The position numbers were made by a program, and so were the translations under genes. Shown piece by piece: positions 1-9,884 of a DNA stretch of 64,000 bases; position 1 is the stretch's first letter, and each line of letters begins with the position of its first letter. Under the pieces are notes generated by a model. The model saw only the letters and a list, made by a program, of their open reading frames with translations. It was not told the origin of the DNA and did not search any database. This DNA comes from Herbinix sp. (lineage in GTDB: Bacteria > Bacillota > Clostridia > Lachnospirales > Lachnospiraceae): assembly GCA_029256105.1 (NCBI GenBank), contig JAQSYO010000001.1, positions 124,001 through 188,000 of the forward strand, read 5' to 3'.

Positions 1-1
1 A

Positions 2-514
2 ACGGGTGTTGCAGCGGCAAGCTCACTTGCTCTAGTTTTTGAAGAGAATAGTGGTACTATTGAATTGGATCCCGATAATATTGCCATTAATGCACGTGGT
101 TGGACGGAAGGCACCGATAATAAACGAATTAATATTTATGCTGATATTGACAGTGAGCTGTCAATTGGTGGTGTTTCAGTTGAAGAGATCGACGGATCTC
201 TGTATACGTCTGCTGGTAGCAAAGTAGGTAATGTATGGCCGTTGGGTGATACCGGTCGGAGATTGTATGCTATGTATAATAATAATTATACTATAATTTC
301 TAGCGGCGATATTAAAGTTGAATATATGAATAACGGATATTTTGAAAAAATTGTAGAATATAATTTGGGCGGACTTAAAGCAACTGTAGATATTGAGGAT
401 TATTCTTCAAAAGTAGTTACTTGCATAACAGCAGAAGCTTCCGATAGGAGTGCTGCTAAGTATTATTCACATGTGTACACTGATGATGAGTTGATGGTTT
501 TAAATCAAGACTAA
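2..514 (+). CDS. unidentified protein, C-terminal part, cut by window edge
   Basis: The frame is open from the first bases to a TAA at 512-514, so only the last ~170 residues are present and the true start lies outside. The visible part is hydrophilic and rich in Tyr, Asn and Asp, with short alternating hydrophobic stretches suggestive of beta structure. It has a single Cys and no membrane segment. I recognise no family and propose no function. A hairpin 20 bp after the stop probably ends the transcript. The next gene downstream is a separately initiated small membrane protein. Confidence 0.6.
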   Translation, partial: TGVAAASSLALVFEENSGTIELDPDNIAINARGWTEGTDNKRINIYADIDSELSIGGVSVEEIDGSLYTSAGSKVGNVWPLGDTGRRLYAMYNNNYTIISSGDIKVEYMNNGYFEKIVEYNLGGLKATVDIEDYSSKVVTCITAEASDRSAAKYYSHVYTDDELMVLNQD

Positions 515-534
515 TTAAATATATAATAGTAAAA

Positions 535-583
535 GTAAACTACCATGCGGGTATAAATTGTAAATACCAGTATGGTAGTTTAC
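535..583 (+). terminator. stem-loop after the first gene
   Basis: Two 19-base arms (535-553 and 565-583) are complementary at 17 of 19 positions around an 11-base loop. No T run follows on the plus strand, so it may act as a weak terminator or mRNA-end stabiliser. The rest of the ~270 bp gap shows nothing coding. Confidence 0.45.
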
Positions 584-785
584 ACAATTATATATTCTGA
601 TATTCTGACCATTATATGGCTCCCATTCAATGACCTTGACACATTCCTTATACATAGCTATTATGGTATTAAAATACATATATTTTATGTACGCTAGCAT
701 TTTCCTTGTATTTGTTTCTTGATTTTCACTGTTTGGTAAACCTGTAATGAATTGTGAATAAATAAACTTTTTGGAGGTGTTTATT

Positions 786-1118
786 TTGAATGATACTCAT
801 GTTCTCATAGCTATTGCTGTTATTCTAATCTTAATTTCTGGTATTATTCAATATGTTATTTGTTGCGTTTGTAATTCATTGATAATTAAACTTTTACCTG
901 CCATTTTATTTGTACCAATTTGGCTTATATGTATATTAGGCGCATTTAATGTGTTTGATTTACCTCCTACATCTTATATTATCGATGGAGGGTTTATTGC
1001 ATTCCACGATTCAGATGTAATAGCAATAGCGGGAATTCCAATTAATCTTGGTTTACTTTTTTCGTGGATCGTATATTCTGTAATTCAAAGATCAAAAAAA
1101 CGAAGATGTAATCTTTAA
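786..1118 (+). CDS. small integral membrane protein, unknown function
   Basis: About 110 residues. The GGAGGTG at 773-779 is a ribosome binding site, so the start is most likely TTG at 786, not the upstream TTG at 771 that overlaps it. Three hydrophobic segments are visible (roughly residues 5-27, 34-54 and 78-102), with an aspartate-containing loop between the second and third and a strongly basic tail (RSKKRR). The topology resembles small three-helix membrane proteins of unknown function. It lies 90 bp upstream of a lipoprotein gene on the same strand; whether they are co-transcribed is unclear. No family assigned. Confidence 0.6.
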   Translation: MNDTHVLIAIAVILILISGIIQYVICCVCNSLIIKLLPAILFVPIWLICILGAFNVFDLPPTSYIIDGGFIAFHDSDVIAIAGIPINLGLLFSWIVYSVIQRSKKRRCNL

Positions 1119-1208
1119 CATTATACATGTATCATTTGCATTAGAAAATTATACTATGGCTCTCAGTTTGGATTTGAATAAATATATCTGACGAAAAGAG
1201 GAGGTAAT

Positions 1209-2456
1209 ATGAAAAGAATAATTATAATGCTATTATTCATGATAATGATATCAGTGACAGGTTGTTCCTCAAAGGATACTCCATTAACTGCATCCGATTA
1301 TGAAGACTCTGATTTTGATAATTCTAGTGATATTATTTTAACTACTCAACATCAGGTGTATGGGAACGATATAGAGAGAATTACGTGTTTTTTACAGAAT
1401 AATACTGACAAGGAATATATGTACGGCGAACCTTATGCAATAGAGCGATTTATTAATGGAATATGGTATCAAATTCCCTTTCCAGAGAACTCAGGTTGGA
1501 ATGCCTTGGGGTATATTCTTTTGCCAAAATCTACGGCTACAATATATGTAAGTTTGTCCTATTTGGACTATAAATTTAAAGATGGAACATATCGCATTGT
1601 TAAGAATATAGGAGATAAGAATTACTGTGCGACGTTTGAACTAGGGGAATCCAATATTACTAAAGCTACACCATTCGGTTTCAAAGATCTAAAAAAACTA
1701 GAAAAGAATTATAGTAAGGAAAAGGCGATCAAGGATGGTGTTGTTGTAATAACGTATGAAGGAATAGAAAATAGTAAGGAGATAGGAGAATTTGTAGAGA
1801 ATGTAAGTAGAAATATTGAAACCATGCTTCGGATTATTCAATATACAATCGAGGGAGACCCAATCATAACAGATATTACTTATCATGTTGACCGCGACAA
1901 CTATTACACACTAAGTATAGACAATTCACGTGACCATTTCGCTGGAAAAGGCAAGGGGATAAGTGAAATAATATACAGTTATATGGTTACAGATGGAACT
2001 CGTTTATACCTGAGTAATTATGCTAAATGGGATAAGGAAAATGACAAGAAAAATATTTGCCTTGTAGACGCTCTTGAGAATGAAGAGTGGATAAGCATGG
2101 TGCCGATTGTTGAGAAAATGACGGAGAATAGATTATTATCGAACATTACAATCTATAAAGAGTTTTCATCAGACCATACTAAGATTATATTACTTGCTGA
2201 AGATCCTCTTGAGTTCGGTTATAACAACGATAATGGGTTAAGTGAAATGCGTAGAATATATAATAAAATGGGAATAGCAGTTAAGATAAAAGAGGCTTTA
2301 TGGGCAGACACGAATACTATCTTGTTAGTATGTGATACGAATTCAGATATGAAATATTATGAGTTTTTTGATATACAAAGTGGAAAGCTACGCTCATATA
2401 AGGCAAGCACTCAGGATTATTATATTGACGACGGAGAGATTATTATTCCTGATTAA
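1209..2456 (+). CDS. secreted lipoprotein of unknown function
   Basis: 415 residues with a lipoprotein signal: Lys/Arg start, hydrophobic stretch, then lipobox VTGC with Cys19. Start ATG at 1209 follows a strong AGAGGAGG site. Residues ~45-135 look like an immunoglobulin-like beta-sandwich of the kind found in bacterial lipoproteins (pattern of 'N-N-T-x-K-E-Y', then a W-Y pair). The rest (~140-415) is a soluble alpha/beta region without a motif I recognise. It probably sits on the outer face of the membrane. It is the last gene before a terminator and faces the convergent solute-binding protein gene. Confidence 0.6.
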   Translation: MKRIIIMLLFMIMISVTGCSSKDTPLTASDYEDSDFDNSSDIILTTQHQVYGNDIERITCFLQNNTDKEYMYGEPYAIERFINGIWYQIPFPENSGWNALGYILLPKSTATIYVSLSYLDYKFKDGTYRIVKNIGDKNYCATFELGESNITKATPFGFKDLKKLEKNYSKEKAIKDGVVVITYEGIENSKEIGEFVENVSRNIETMLRIIQYTIEGDPIITDITYHVDRDNYYTLSIDNSRDHFAGKGKGISEIIYSYMVTDGTRLYLSNYAKWDKENDKKNICLVDALENEEWISMVPIVEKMTENRLLSNITIYKEFSSDHTKIILLAEDPLEFGYNNDNGLSEMRRIYNKMGIAVKIKEALWADTNTILLVCDTNSDMKYYEFFDIQSGKLRSYKASTQDYYIDDGEIIIPD

Positions 2457-2465
2457 TGACAGTAT

Positions 2466-2505
2466 GCGAGGGGGGGGTGAAAAACAAATTCTCAGCCTCC
2501 CTCGC
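2466..2505 (+). terminator. GC-rich hairpin between convergent genes
   Basis: GCGAGGGGGG pairs with CCTCCCTCGC across an 18-base loop, just after the lipoprotein stop. A short T-rich tract follows (CTTTGTTGTTT). It may serve both converging transcripts. Confidence 0.5.
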
Positions 2506-2614
2506 TACCGTCTTTGTTGTTTACAGTAACAACATCTTTGACATTCACTATAATTTACTAATTCATAATAGTGGTACGCTCGCAAACATTATTGGTAATC
2601 CTGCTATCTAATAT

Positions 2615-4225
2615 CTACTTAGTTCCATTATATTCTGCCACATAAGCATCTAACTGTGTTTGGACAGCTGCTAACAGCTTATCGATGCCAGCAGCATCTA
2701 ATTTCTGTTTCATCTTTTCCAAACCTTCCTTTTGATCTGTTAGACCAAGTTCAATCGGAATCATATAGGTCTCTACAATATTGGTAATTGCTGCAATCTC
2801 ATTTTTATATTCAGTGTCATCAAAGGTAAAGGTAGCAAGTGGTGTTTCTATGGAATCTTGTGCAAGAGACTTATTGTATGCATCAATTTGTTCCTGTGGT
2901 ACAGTTGCATTCTGTCGGATTAAATTAGAATTATTTGTTCCCCAAGATAATGTAAAACCACCAAAGTCATTATATTTTGGTAAAAGTGCATTGAATTTGG
3001 TATCACCAACTGCTTCATAGTGAGTTCCTTCAATACCATAGTTGATTAAGTCGTAGTATGACTTATCTGTTTCAAATAAGTTATACATCATCATAACTCT
3101 TTCAGGATACTTGCTATTGGCATTGATGGAGATCATAGACATGTTGCCACCCTCAGGAATCTTTTTGAAACCGGGATTTACTTCAAAATATCTGTTTGCA
3201 TATGTTTCATTCAGTGCTGTCATTGTTGCATTATTTTTGTTATAGGTATCAAATGCATCTGCGATGTAGCATGCTGATTTTTCTGCAATAAAGTTATTCT
3301 CGTCAGTATCTGAATTGGAAAGAGCACTCTTTGACCAAACTCCGGCATCCGCTAACTTCTGTGTTGTTTCTAGATATTTCAAATAGTCAGGATCTTCATA
3401 TGTTTTGAAGATCTTATAGGAAGGATCCAGCATGTCTACGCAAAGGAGTGGTACTCCGGCAATTACGTCTTTCAAATTTTTAGCCTGGCTATAGAGTGTC
3501 CCCCTCATTCTACCATTTTGCTCTGCATTTCCGACATTCCATGCTAATAATTCATCTTCGCCTGCAGCAATGGTCAATAAGGCGTTTACAAATTCATCTG
3601 GACTGGCAATACTTGTTATGTTGTACTTGTCCAAGAGGTCTCCACGAAATATTGCGAGTGGGTTCTTGATCTTGGCATTAATGTTTGGAAGACCATAGAT
3701 ATTTCCTTTAACCGTAACCTGTTTCCAGCGGTCTGCGGAAGTGGCAGCATAGGTGTCTGGAGCAAAGGTTTTTATCTTATCAAGATCAAGACTCATATAT
3801 CCATTTGTTGTTGCTACTGAATTGAAACCAATCCAAGCACCGGAATAGCAGAAGTCAAATTCTTCACCGGATGCAAACATCAATTTATACTTGGTTTCTG
3901 CATCTGTCCAGGGTATTCCTCTTATTTCAATGGTCGTGTTAATATCAGCTTCTAACTTCTCATTAAGCTTTGCTAATACAGCATCATGATCGACGGAATT
4001 ATCACCAAACTGATATCCGATTAGGGTTACATGACCCTTAGCAAGCTCTTCTTGAATTGGGTCGGCAGTAGTACCATCCGTGGCTGCCGTAGTGACCTGT
4101 GTTGCAGCTGGTTTCGATTCAGTGGTGTCATCCGTTGAGGATGCTTTCTTACATGCACTGAGTGGCATAACTGCTATCAGCAATACTGCCAGGATTAAAC
4201 TAAACTTTCTTCGTACATTCCTCAT
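2615..4225 (-). CDS. extracellular solute-binding lipoprotein (CUT1 sugar ABC transporter)
   Basis: 536 residues. The signal peptide ends in lipobox LSAC, followed by a Thr/Ala-rich linker. The mature part shows the two-lobe binding-protein fold of the large LplA/YtcQ-type group (often with a DUF3502-like C-terminus): an early 'LNEKLEADINTTIEIR' segment, a WTDAETKYKLMFASGEEFDF pocket region and a long helical end. It captures an oligosaccharide outside the cell and delivers it to the permeases encoded upstream. Start ATG has AGAGGAGGA in front. It is third in the permease-permease-binding protein operon. No ATPase gene accompanies it, as usual for CUT1 systems that share one MsmX-type ATPase. 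Substrate unknown; the neighbouring beta-mannosidase suggests a manno-oligosaccharide. Confidence 0.85.
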   Translation of the reverse strand: MRNVRRKFSLILAVLLIAVMPLSACKKASSTDDTTESKPAATQVTTAATDGTTADPIQEELAKGHVTLIGYQFGDNSVDHDAVLAKLNEKLEADINTTIEIRGIPWTDAETKYKLMFASGEEFDFCYSGAWIGFNSVATTNGYMSLDLDKIKTFAPDTYAATSADRWKQVTVKGNIYGLPNINAKIKNPLAIFRGDLLDKYNITSIASPDEFVNALLTIAAGEDELLAWNVGNAEQNGRMRGTLYSQAKNLKDVIAGVPLLCVDMLDPSYKIFKTYEDPDYLKYLETTQKLADAGVWSKSALSNSDTDENNFIAEKSACYIADAFDTYNKNNATMTALNETYANRYFEVNPGFKKIPEGGNMSMISINANSKYPERVMMMYNLFETDKSYYDLINYGIEGTHYEAVGDTKFNALLPKYNDFGGFTLSWGTNNSNLIRQNATVPQEQIDAYNKSLAQDSIETPLATFTFDDTEYKNEIAAITNIVETYMIPIELGLTDQKEGLEKMKQKLDAAGIDKLLAAVQTQLDAYVAEYNGTK

Positions 4226-4275
4226 TTTCTTTCCTCCTCTTAATACATTATATTTGATAAACCAATGAAATGGTA

Positions 4276-5169
4276 TTATCCTTTTACTGCACCAATTGTT
4301 AACCCTTTTACAAAATACTTCTGTAAAAATGGATATAATAAAATAATTGGTCCTGTTGCAATTACGGCCATAGCCATTTTTATATTTTCCTTCGGCATCT
4401 CTCCTACATGGTAGCCTGATAGACTGGAGATGCGCGCCAATGCTTCTGCAGCGTTCAATATTTTATATAAGTAAAACTGCAAAGAGTAATGTGCTGCTTT
4501 ATCTACAAACATAAAGCTTAAATACCAATCGTTCCAATAACCAATCGCAATAAACAGAGTAATAGAGGCTAGGACTGGTTTCGACAAGGGCAACATGAGT
4601 TGTCGAAAGATCCGAAATTCTCCGGCACCATCAATTTTGGCCGCTTCTGTGATGGAATCAGGGATAGATTGCATAAAGCTCTTAATAATCAGTATGTTAA
4701 ATACCGATATGAGATAAGGAACTATTTGAGCTACCATAGGCATATCCTTCAAATGCAGATAACGAACACAAAGTATGTACCACGGTACTATTCCACCACT
4801 GAATAATGTAGTAAAGTAAAAGAAAAACGAAAATTTATGTCTCCAAACAAAGTATGTTCTTGAAAGGACATATGCTGTCATTGCTGTTGTGAATAATCCT
4901 ATTACAGATCCAATGATAGTATTACGTATGGTTACCCAATAGGCTCGTAATACATCATCCGGAAAACCAAATATTTTTTCATACGCTTGTGTAGAAAATT
5001 CTTTTGGAATTAAAGAATATCCGTATTTTAGTATGGTATGTTCTGCCGTAACTGAACTGGATATAATCATTACAAACGGAACTACTGCTATAATTGCTAA
5101 TATTGTTAAAATAGTATAACCGATTATATTAAAAAATCTTTCGCTAGCACCTTTTCTTTGCACGCTCAT
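4276..5169 (-). CDS. carbohydrate ABC transporter permease (LplC/YtcP-type)
   Basis: 297 residues, six predicted membrane helices. The cytoplasmic EAA loop that docks the ATPase is clear: EAAKIDGAGEFRIFRQLMLP, about 100 residues from the C-terminus. The end reads KGLTIGAVKG, a signature of the MalG-like half of CUT1 transporters. Start ATG at 5169 has TTGGAG in front. It lies 19 bp after the other permease and 50 bp before the binding protein gene, so all three form one transcript. Role: inner-membrane half-channel for oligosaccharide import. Confidence 0.88.
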   Translation of the reverse strand: MSVQRKGASERFFNIIGYTILTILAIIAVVPFVMIISSSVTAEHTILKYGYSLIPKEFSTQAYEKIFGFPDDVLRAYWVTIRNTIIGSVIGLFTTAMTAYVLSRTYFVWRHKFSFFFYFTTLFSGGIVPWYILCVRYLHLKDMPMVAQIVPYLISVFNILIIKSFMQSIPDSITEAAKIDGAGEFRIFRQLMLPLSKPVLASITLFIAIGYWNDWYLSFMFVDKAAHYSLQFYLYKILNAAEALARISSLSGYHVGEMPKENIKMAMAVIATGPIILLYPFLQKYFVKGLTIGAVKG

Positions 5170-5188
5170 CGCTCCAATCTATCTGTTT

Positions 5189-6118
5189 TTAAAATAAAGA
5201 ATAATCCTTGTTATAACGTTTCACTAGGGCATTAAAAATCATAATAATTACAAAACACAATACGGATTGATATAGACCGGCAGCGGCTGTCATGCCGAAC
5301 TCTGAAGTACTTATGAGAGATCTTGTTACATATGTATCAATAACATCCGTCGTAGAATATAGCATCGCATTGTTTCCTGTCACTTGGAAGAACATACTAA
5401 AATCGCCTCGGAAGATACTTCCCATAGAAAGTAATATCAAAATAACAATGGTAGGAACCAAGCTTGGCAATGTTATATGACGAATCCTTTGAAAAATATT
5501 TGCACCATCAATTGATGCTGCTTCATACATTGCTCCATCGATACCCATAACAGCGGATAAATAGATTATGGTTCCATAACCGATATTCTTCCAGGCACAT
5601 ACAAGCACAATAATTAGAACCCATATCTTTGGCGAATTGTAAAAATCAAAAGACTGTAAATTTAGTGCTTTCATCAACGTATTAAAGGACCCAGATTCAT
5701 AATTCAATACGTTATATGCAAATGCCCCAACAACGACCCAGGATATAAAGTATGGTAAGAACATCATGGATTGTGTAATCTTCTTAAAATGTTTATTGGT
5801 TATCTCGGCTAGAATAATGGCACAGATGATCTCGATACTATTATTTACAAGAATAAACAAAACATTGTAAAACAGAGTGTTCTTGGTTACATTCCAAATA
5901 TCTCCCGACAGAAACATGAACTTAAAGTTATCAAGCCCTACCCATGGACTGTGAAAGAGTCCTCCATCAAAGGTAAACCTTTCAAATGCGATTCCGATAC
6001 CCACCATTGGTAGGTAACTAAAAACCGTAAAAAATATAACACCTGGTAACAGCATAAGAAGCAGTTGTCTGTATGCCAGTACTCTTTTAAAAAAGAGTTT
6101 TCTTTTCCCATGTTTCAT
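5189..6118 (-). CDS. sugar ABC transporter permease (LplB-type)
   Basis: About 309 residues, MalF-like half of the CUT1 importer, with six hydrophobic helices and an EAA loop (YEAASIDGANIFQRI). The frame extends upstream to an ATG at 6160, but that one has no ribosome binding site and overlaps a promoter -10. The ATG at 6118 has AAGGTGGAGAG at the right distance and is my chosen start. It is the first gene of the permease-permease-binding protein operon, and its promoter region is shared head-to-head with the YesN-type regulator gene. Control by that two-component pair is therefore likely. Confidence 0.85.
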   Translation of the reverse strand: MKHGKRKLFFKRVLAYRQLLLMLLPGVIFFTVFSYLPMVGIGIAFERFTFDGGLFHSPWVGLDNFKFMFLSGDIWNVTKNTLFYNVLFILVNNSIEIICAIILAEITNKHFKKITQSMMFLPYFISWVVVGAFAYNVLNYESGSFNTLMKALNLQSFDFYNSPKIWVLIIVLVCAWKNIGYGTIIYLSAVMGIDGAMYEAASIDGANIFQRIRHITLPSLVPTIVILILLSMGSIFRGDFSMFFQVTGNNAMLYSTTDVIDTYVTRSLISTSEFGMTAAAGLYQSVLCFVIIMIFNALVKRYNKDYSLF

Positions 6119-6165
6119 TCGTCTCTCCACCTTGTTTGTAATTTCTTTTTCTGTTTGCATGCAGA

Positions 6166-6193
6166 TTATAACAAATGCAATATTACATCAAAA
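6166..6193 (-). promoter_or_regulatory. promoter of the sugar transporter operon
   Basis: On the minus strand a perfect TATAAT (6166-6171) lies 16 bases downstream of a poor -35 (TTTTGA). The weak -35 suits an activator-dependent promoter. Its place 48 bp upstream of ATG 6118 supports that start. Confidence 0.5.
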
Positions 6194-6326
6194 TGGACGT
6201 TTTTTTTATTTTTGTGTAATATATTTTGTTTCTGCCTCTGGAGAGCCCCATCGCCCTTGACGCATCTTCTTACATTTTCTATAATGAAAATGTACCTAGA
6301 AAGAGTGGGAAGAGGTGGGTTAACTG

Positions 6327-7913
6327 GTGAAACTATTGGTGGTTGATGATGAAATTATATCCAGAGAAGGGATTATTCGTAACATCAATAAAAGAAATCT
6401 CGATATATCCTTTATTAAGCAGGCAGATGATGGAATGCATGCGCTTTTGCTCGCGTCCACTTATCATCCGGATATAGTATTATCTGATGTACGAATGCCT
6501 CGAATGGATGGTATCGAAATGGCCTATAAACTTCGTGAAATGGATCCTAATATAAAGATAATTTTTATGAGTGGATATTCCGATAAAGAATATTTGAAAT
6601 CCGCTATTCATTTGCGTGCTCTTAGCTATGTTGAAAAGCCTATTGATTATGATGAGTTGGAAAAAGTCCTGGTAGAAGCCATACAGATGATAGTGGGAGA
6701 GCGTAAAAAGCGGGAAGAAACAGATATACATGAACGTTTGGCAAAGAATTTTCCTTTCTTAAAAAACGAAATTGCACTTAAATTAATTACAAATTATCAT
6801 AATTCCGGGCAGCCTTTTGATTATACCCTTCTAGGAATTTTACCAGAATCCGACTTCGTCACGGTCCTGATTCAACTAATTCATAAAGAGATCATTACAA
6901 ACGATGCCTATTTTACGCTTATAGAAGAAACCATGGAACAACTCATGCATAATCTTGAGGCGAATAATTTAGTCGGCATACCCACCTTTAAAGACGATCA
7001 ATATATCCTTATGCACATTGCCTGCCCAACAGACAAACGACATCTTTTGAAAAAGGATCATACCATTAAGATGTTTTCTAATCTATTACCACTTTGGCAT
7101 AATATAAATTATTTCGTAGCCGTTGGAAAACAGGTTTCCGGCATAGGAAATGTACCAGAATCATATCGTAGCGCTGTACTATCTCTACAAAAAATGTTTT
7201 TTGTTGGTTATAATCAGATCATTTTTTCTACTGGCGAAAAAGGAGATAGTTTTTTATTCCTTGATGAAAACATAAAGGAATTACAGAAGTACCTCATTCA
7301 AGATAATAAGGAGCATGCAATTTCTCTAATCCATAAGCTAATCAAAGAGCTTTCCTTGCATACGGACACCTTAGCGAGCAATATTAAAAATTACTTTTAC
7401 AGAATGCTCCTACAGTTATATGAAACATCTAGGGATTTGCTCCTGGATACATTTTTGGAAACTCATGATTATAACCAATCCTGGCAGACTTTGATTAAAT
7501 TTAATACAATATATGAATTAGAAACCTATACCATAGAACAAATTGAAGCGTTTTTTGGATATCGCAATGAAAAGAGGGACAATTCAAGCAAAGTCTTGCA
7601 AATTAAAAACTACATCGCTTCCAATTACATGGATAGTAGTTTATCTGTGAAACAAATAAGTGAATATGCCTTTATCAGTATGGCTTACATGTGTTCTATG
7701 TTCAAACAGGAAACAGGAAAAACAGTGAACCAATATATTACGAACCTTCGTATTGAGAAAGCAAAGGAACTTCTAAAAAATAAAAGTTATAATATATCCG
7801 ATGTCGCGGAGCATGTTGGAATTAGTGATAGTCAATATTTTGCAAAAATATTTCGAAAGAATGTGAATATGACGCCAACGATGTATAAGGAGACATATCA
7901 AAATGAAATATAA
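6327..7913 (+). CDS. YesN-type response regulator, AraC-family output
   Basis: 528 residues. Receiver domain ~1-120 with acidic pocket VVDDE and phospho-acceptor Asp54 (VLSDVRMPRMDG), switch Thr/Ser region and Lys in VEKPID. A long middle region follows without a clear motif. The AraC-type double helix-turn-helix occupies ~420-525 (SVKQISEYAFISMAYMCSMF, then NISDVAEHVGISDSQYF). Start is GTG at 6327 after AGAGGTGG. It overlaps the next gene, its cognate kinase, by 11 bp. Expected role: when phosphorylated, activate the divergent transporter operon and perhaps the hydrolase genes. Family identity is sure; target genes are inferred from position. Confidence 0.9.
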   Translation: MKLLVVDDEIISREGIIRNINKRNLDISFIKQADDGMHALLLASTYHPDIVLSDVRMPRMDGIEMAYKLREMDPNIKIIFMSGYSDKEYLKSAIHLRALSYVEKPIDYDELEKVLVEAIQMIVGERKKREETDIHERLAKNFPFLKNEIALKLITNYHNSGQPFDYTLLGILPESDFVTVLIQLIHKEIITNDAYFTLIEETMEQLMHNLEANNLVGIPTFKDDQYILMHIACPTDKRHLLKKDHTIKMFSNLLPLWHNINYFVAVGKQVSGIGNVPESYRSAVLSLQKMFFVGYNQIIFSTGEKGDSFLFLDENIKELQKYLIQDNKEHAISLIHKLIKELSLHTDTLASNIKNYFYRMLLQLYETSRDLLLDTFLETHDYNQSWQTLIKFNTIYELETYTIEQIEAFFGYRNEKRDNSSKVLQIKNYIASNYMDSSLSVKQISEYAFISMAYMCSMFKQETGKTVNQYITNLRIEKAKELLKNKSYNISDVAEHVGISDSQYFAKIFRKNVNMTPTMYKETYQNEI

Positions 7914-9705
7914 TCCCTTACAAAAGTTGTTTTACTCTTTTGCTAACCTAAAGCTTCGGAATAAACTGCTTTTGACCTATATTTTTCTGGTTGTTTTATC
8001 ATTGTTTGTGTTTTCGTCCCTGACCTATTATAGTTTTTCGAAAACACTGCAAGAAAAAACCTTGTTTTCGGCTGACAAAAGTTATAGTCAAGCTTATGCT
8101 TTCATTTCCGACAGGCTGCAAAAAGTGCAAAACACAATGAATGTCATTGTGCAGGATAAAAATCTCATTGAGATTGTCAATCAAACAACTTCGGATACCG
8201 ATATATTTACTCAGATGAGTGATATGAATCGCTTAACCACCTTTTTAGACAGTCTGGAAGATAAAACAGTGGTGAATAAAATTCGTCTTTATGTACAGGA
8301 TGGATTGATATACGCCAACAGTCCCGAAAATACAAAAACCCATTTGTATAATCTGAAGGATATAGCAGATACTTCGTGGTACCAGATTCTGGAGGAACGT
8401 AATAAGAGATTCCTTTTCTGTCCTTCCGCATATTTTGAGGGTAACAAAAAAGCGGACCAAACAGTGTCGGTCATTTCTTTTCTTCTTAGCAGAAGGGATT
8501 ATTCGAAGTCAATTGGACTGATACGGATTGATATCAATACCGAAGCACTCCTCGAAATAATGTCGAATGCAAATACAGTAGAAAGTAGCGTTACTTACAT
8601 TCAAACGGAGAGTGGTATCCCGGTCTGTTCTTCCAATGAACAATTAAAAACCTTCATAGAACCGTCATCTGTAGTAAAGCAGGCGGAGGGAACAGAATGG
8701 TCTATTACAAATACAGTAGAGGGAGAGAAAGTCTTCTGCAGAAGCCAGGTTATCGATAAAACAGATTGGTATATGGTAACCTTTTTACCATACGATGAGA
8801 TTTTCGCTGAAAGTAATATTCTTCTTACAAAAACTATAATAACGGCAGCTGTATTGTCTCTAATTGTTTACCTGCTTGCTTACTTAATATCAACCAGTAT
8901 TACCCGCAGAATTACTCTTATTATTAATCAAATGAGAAATGTCCATAACGGTATTCTTTCCCCGCTGGAGCAATCGAAAACAAAGGATGAGATTGGTGAA
9001 TTGATTCAGAATTATAACTACATGATTTCTCGTATACATTTGTTGCTATCAGAGCAGTTTAAACATGGTAAAGAGGTAAAAAACTATGAATTAAAGGTAC
9101 TGCAGGCGCAGATCAATCCGCACTTTCTTTATAACACTTTGGATATGGTGATCTATCTGGCACAAGAAAAAAAGAATATGGAAATCGAAGATTCTGTAAA
9201 AGCTTTAGCAAAATTTTATCGTCTTAGTTTGAGCAAAGGGAAGGAAGTCATTGCGTTAGAAGATGAACTTGCGCATGTTTCTGCTTACATCAATATTCAA
9301 AATATACGTTATGAGAATAAGATAGAATTCATTATAGATATTGATGATTACTTATTAGAGTTTTGTATTTTAAAAATCACCTTACAGCCCATCGTAGAAA
9401 ATGCAATTATACACGGGATACAAGGAAAAGAAATAAAAGAAGGAACTATTGTCATAAGCGGAAATGTGGTCGGTGATGAAATTGTGTTAAGCGTTTCAGA
9501 TGATGGAATCGGCATTTCTTCGGACAAACTTGAGCAAATAATGGCAGGTAATTTCCAAAATACTAGGGGAAGTAATTATGGCATCAAAAATATCAATGAT
9601 CGCATTCAGTTGTTCTACGGAACAAACTATGGTATTTCCTTTAAAAGTGAATACAATGTCGGGACAACCGTAGAAATTAAAATCCCAGCTAATAAAGTAA
9701 CTTAA
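7903..9705 (+). CDS. YesM-type sensor histidine kinase
   Basis: 600 residues. Short cytoplasmic start, membrane helix ~20-45, extracellular sensor ~46-305 (Cache-like), second helix ~308-330, then HAMP and the His_kinase domain. The phosphorylated His407 lies in QAQINPHFLYNT, typical of the LytS/YesM group. ATP-binding boxes follow: N-box LQPIVENAIIHG, G1 DDGIGI, and GIKNINDRIQLFYG. It starts inside the end of the response regulator gene, so the pair is translationally coupled. It presumably senses an extracellular sugar or its bound transporter protein. A terminator follows. Confidence 0.9.
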   Translation: MKYNPLQKLFYSFANLKLRNKLLLTYIFLVVLSLFVFSSLTYYSFSKTLQEKTLFSADKSYSQAYAFISDRLQKVQNTMNVIVQDKNLIEIVNQTTSDTDIFTQMSDMNRLTTFLDSLEDKTVVNKIRLYVQDGLIYANSPENTKTHLYNLKDIADTSWYQILEERNKRFLFCPSAYFEGNKKADQTVSVISFLLSRRDYSKSIGLIRIDINTEALLEIMSNANTVESSVTYIQTESGIPVCSSNEQLKTFIEPSSVVKQAEGTEWSITNTVEGEKVFCRSQVIDKTDWYMVTFLPYDEIFAESNILLTKTIITAAVLSLIVYLLAYLISTSITRRITLIINQMRNVHNGILSPLEQSKTKDEIGELIQNYNYMISRIHLLLSEQFKHGKEVKNYELKVLQAQINPHFLYNTLDMVIYLAQEKKNMEIEDSVKALAKFYRLSLSKGKEVIALEDELAHVSAYINIQNIRYENKIEFIIDIDDYLLEFCILKITLQPIVENAIIHGIQGKEIKEGTIVISGNVVGDEIVLSVSDDGIGISSDKLEQIMAGNFQNTRGSNYGIKNINDRIQLFYGTNYGISFKSEYNVGTTVEIKIPANKVT

Positions 9706-9760
9706 AGGAATTTTAGCCTTTTGAAATTCTTTTCACGCCTTCAGATATGTTATCGCATAA

Positions 9761-9816
9761 CAAAAGAGTTGCATCACAAAGAAGACATCTATCTCTTTGT
9801 ATATCAACTCTTTTTT
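9761..9816 (+). terminator. rho-independent terminator of the yesN/yesM-type pair
   Basis: CAAAAGAGTTG pairs with CAACTCTTTTTTG; inner bases ACAAAG/CTTTGT extend the stem. It ends in six T residues about 55 bp after the kinase stop. Confidence 0.8.
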
Positions 9817-9884
9817 GTTAATCGACTTGAAATTGCTTATATTTCTATATTCCTAATTGTATAGTCAACATAATACCGTGAGCA

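Noticed and set aside
515-700. Minus-strand frame in the first gap
   Set aside because: Overlaps the hairpin, no ribosome binding site and no recognisable composition.
6065-6346. Plus-strand frame upstream of the YesN-type gene
   Set aside because: Antisense to the permease start, crosses the divergent promoter region and lacks a ribosome binding site.
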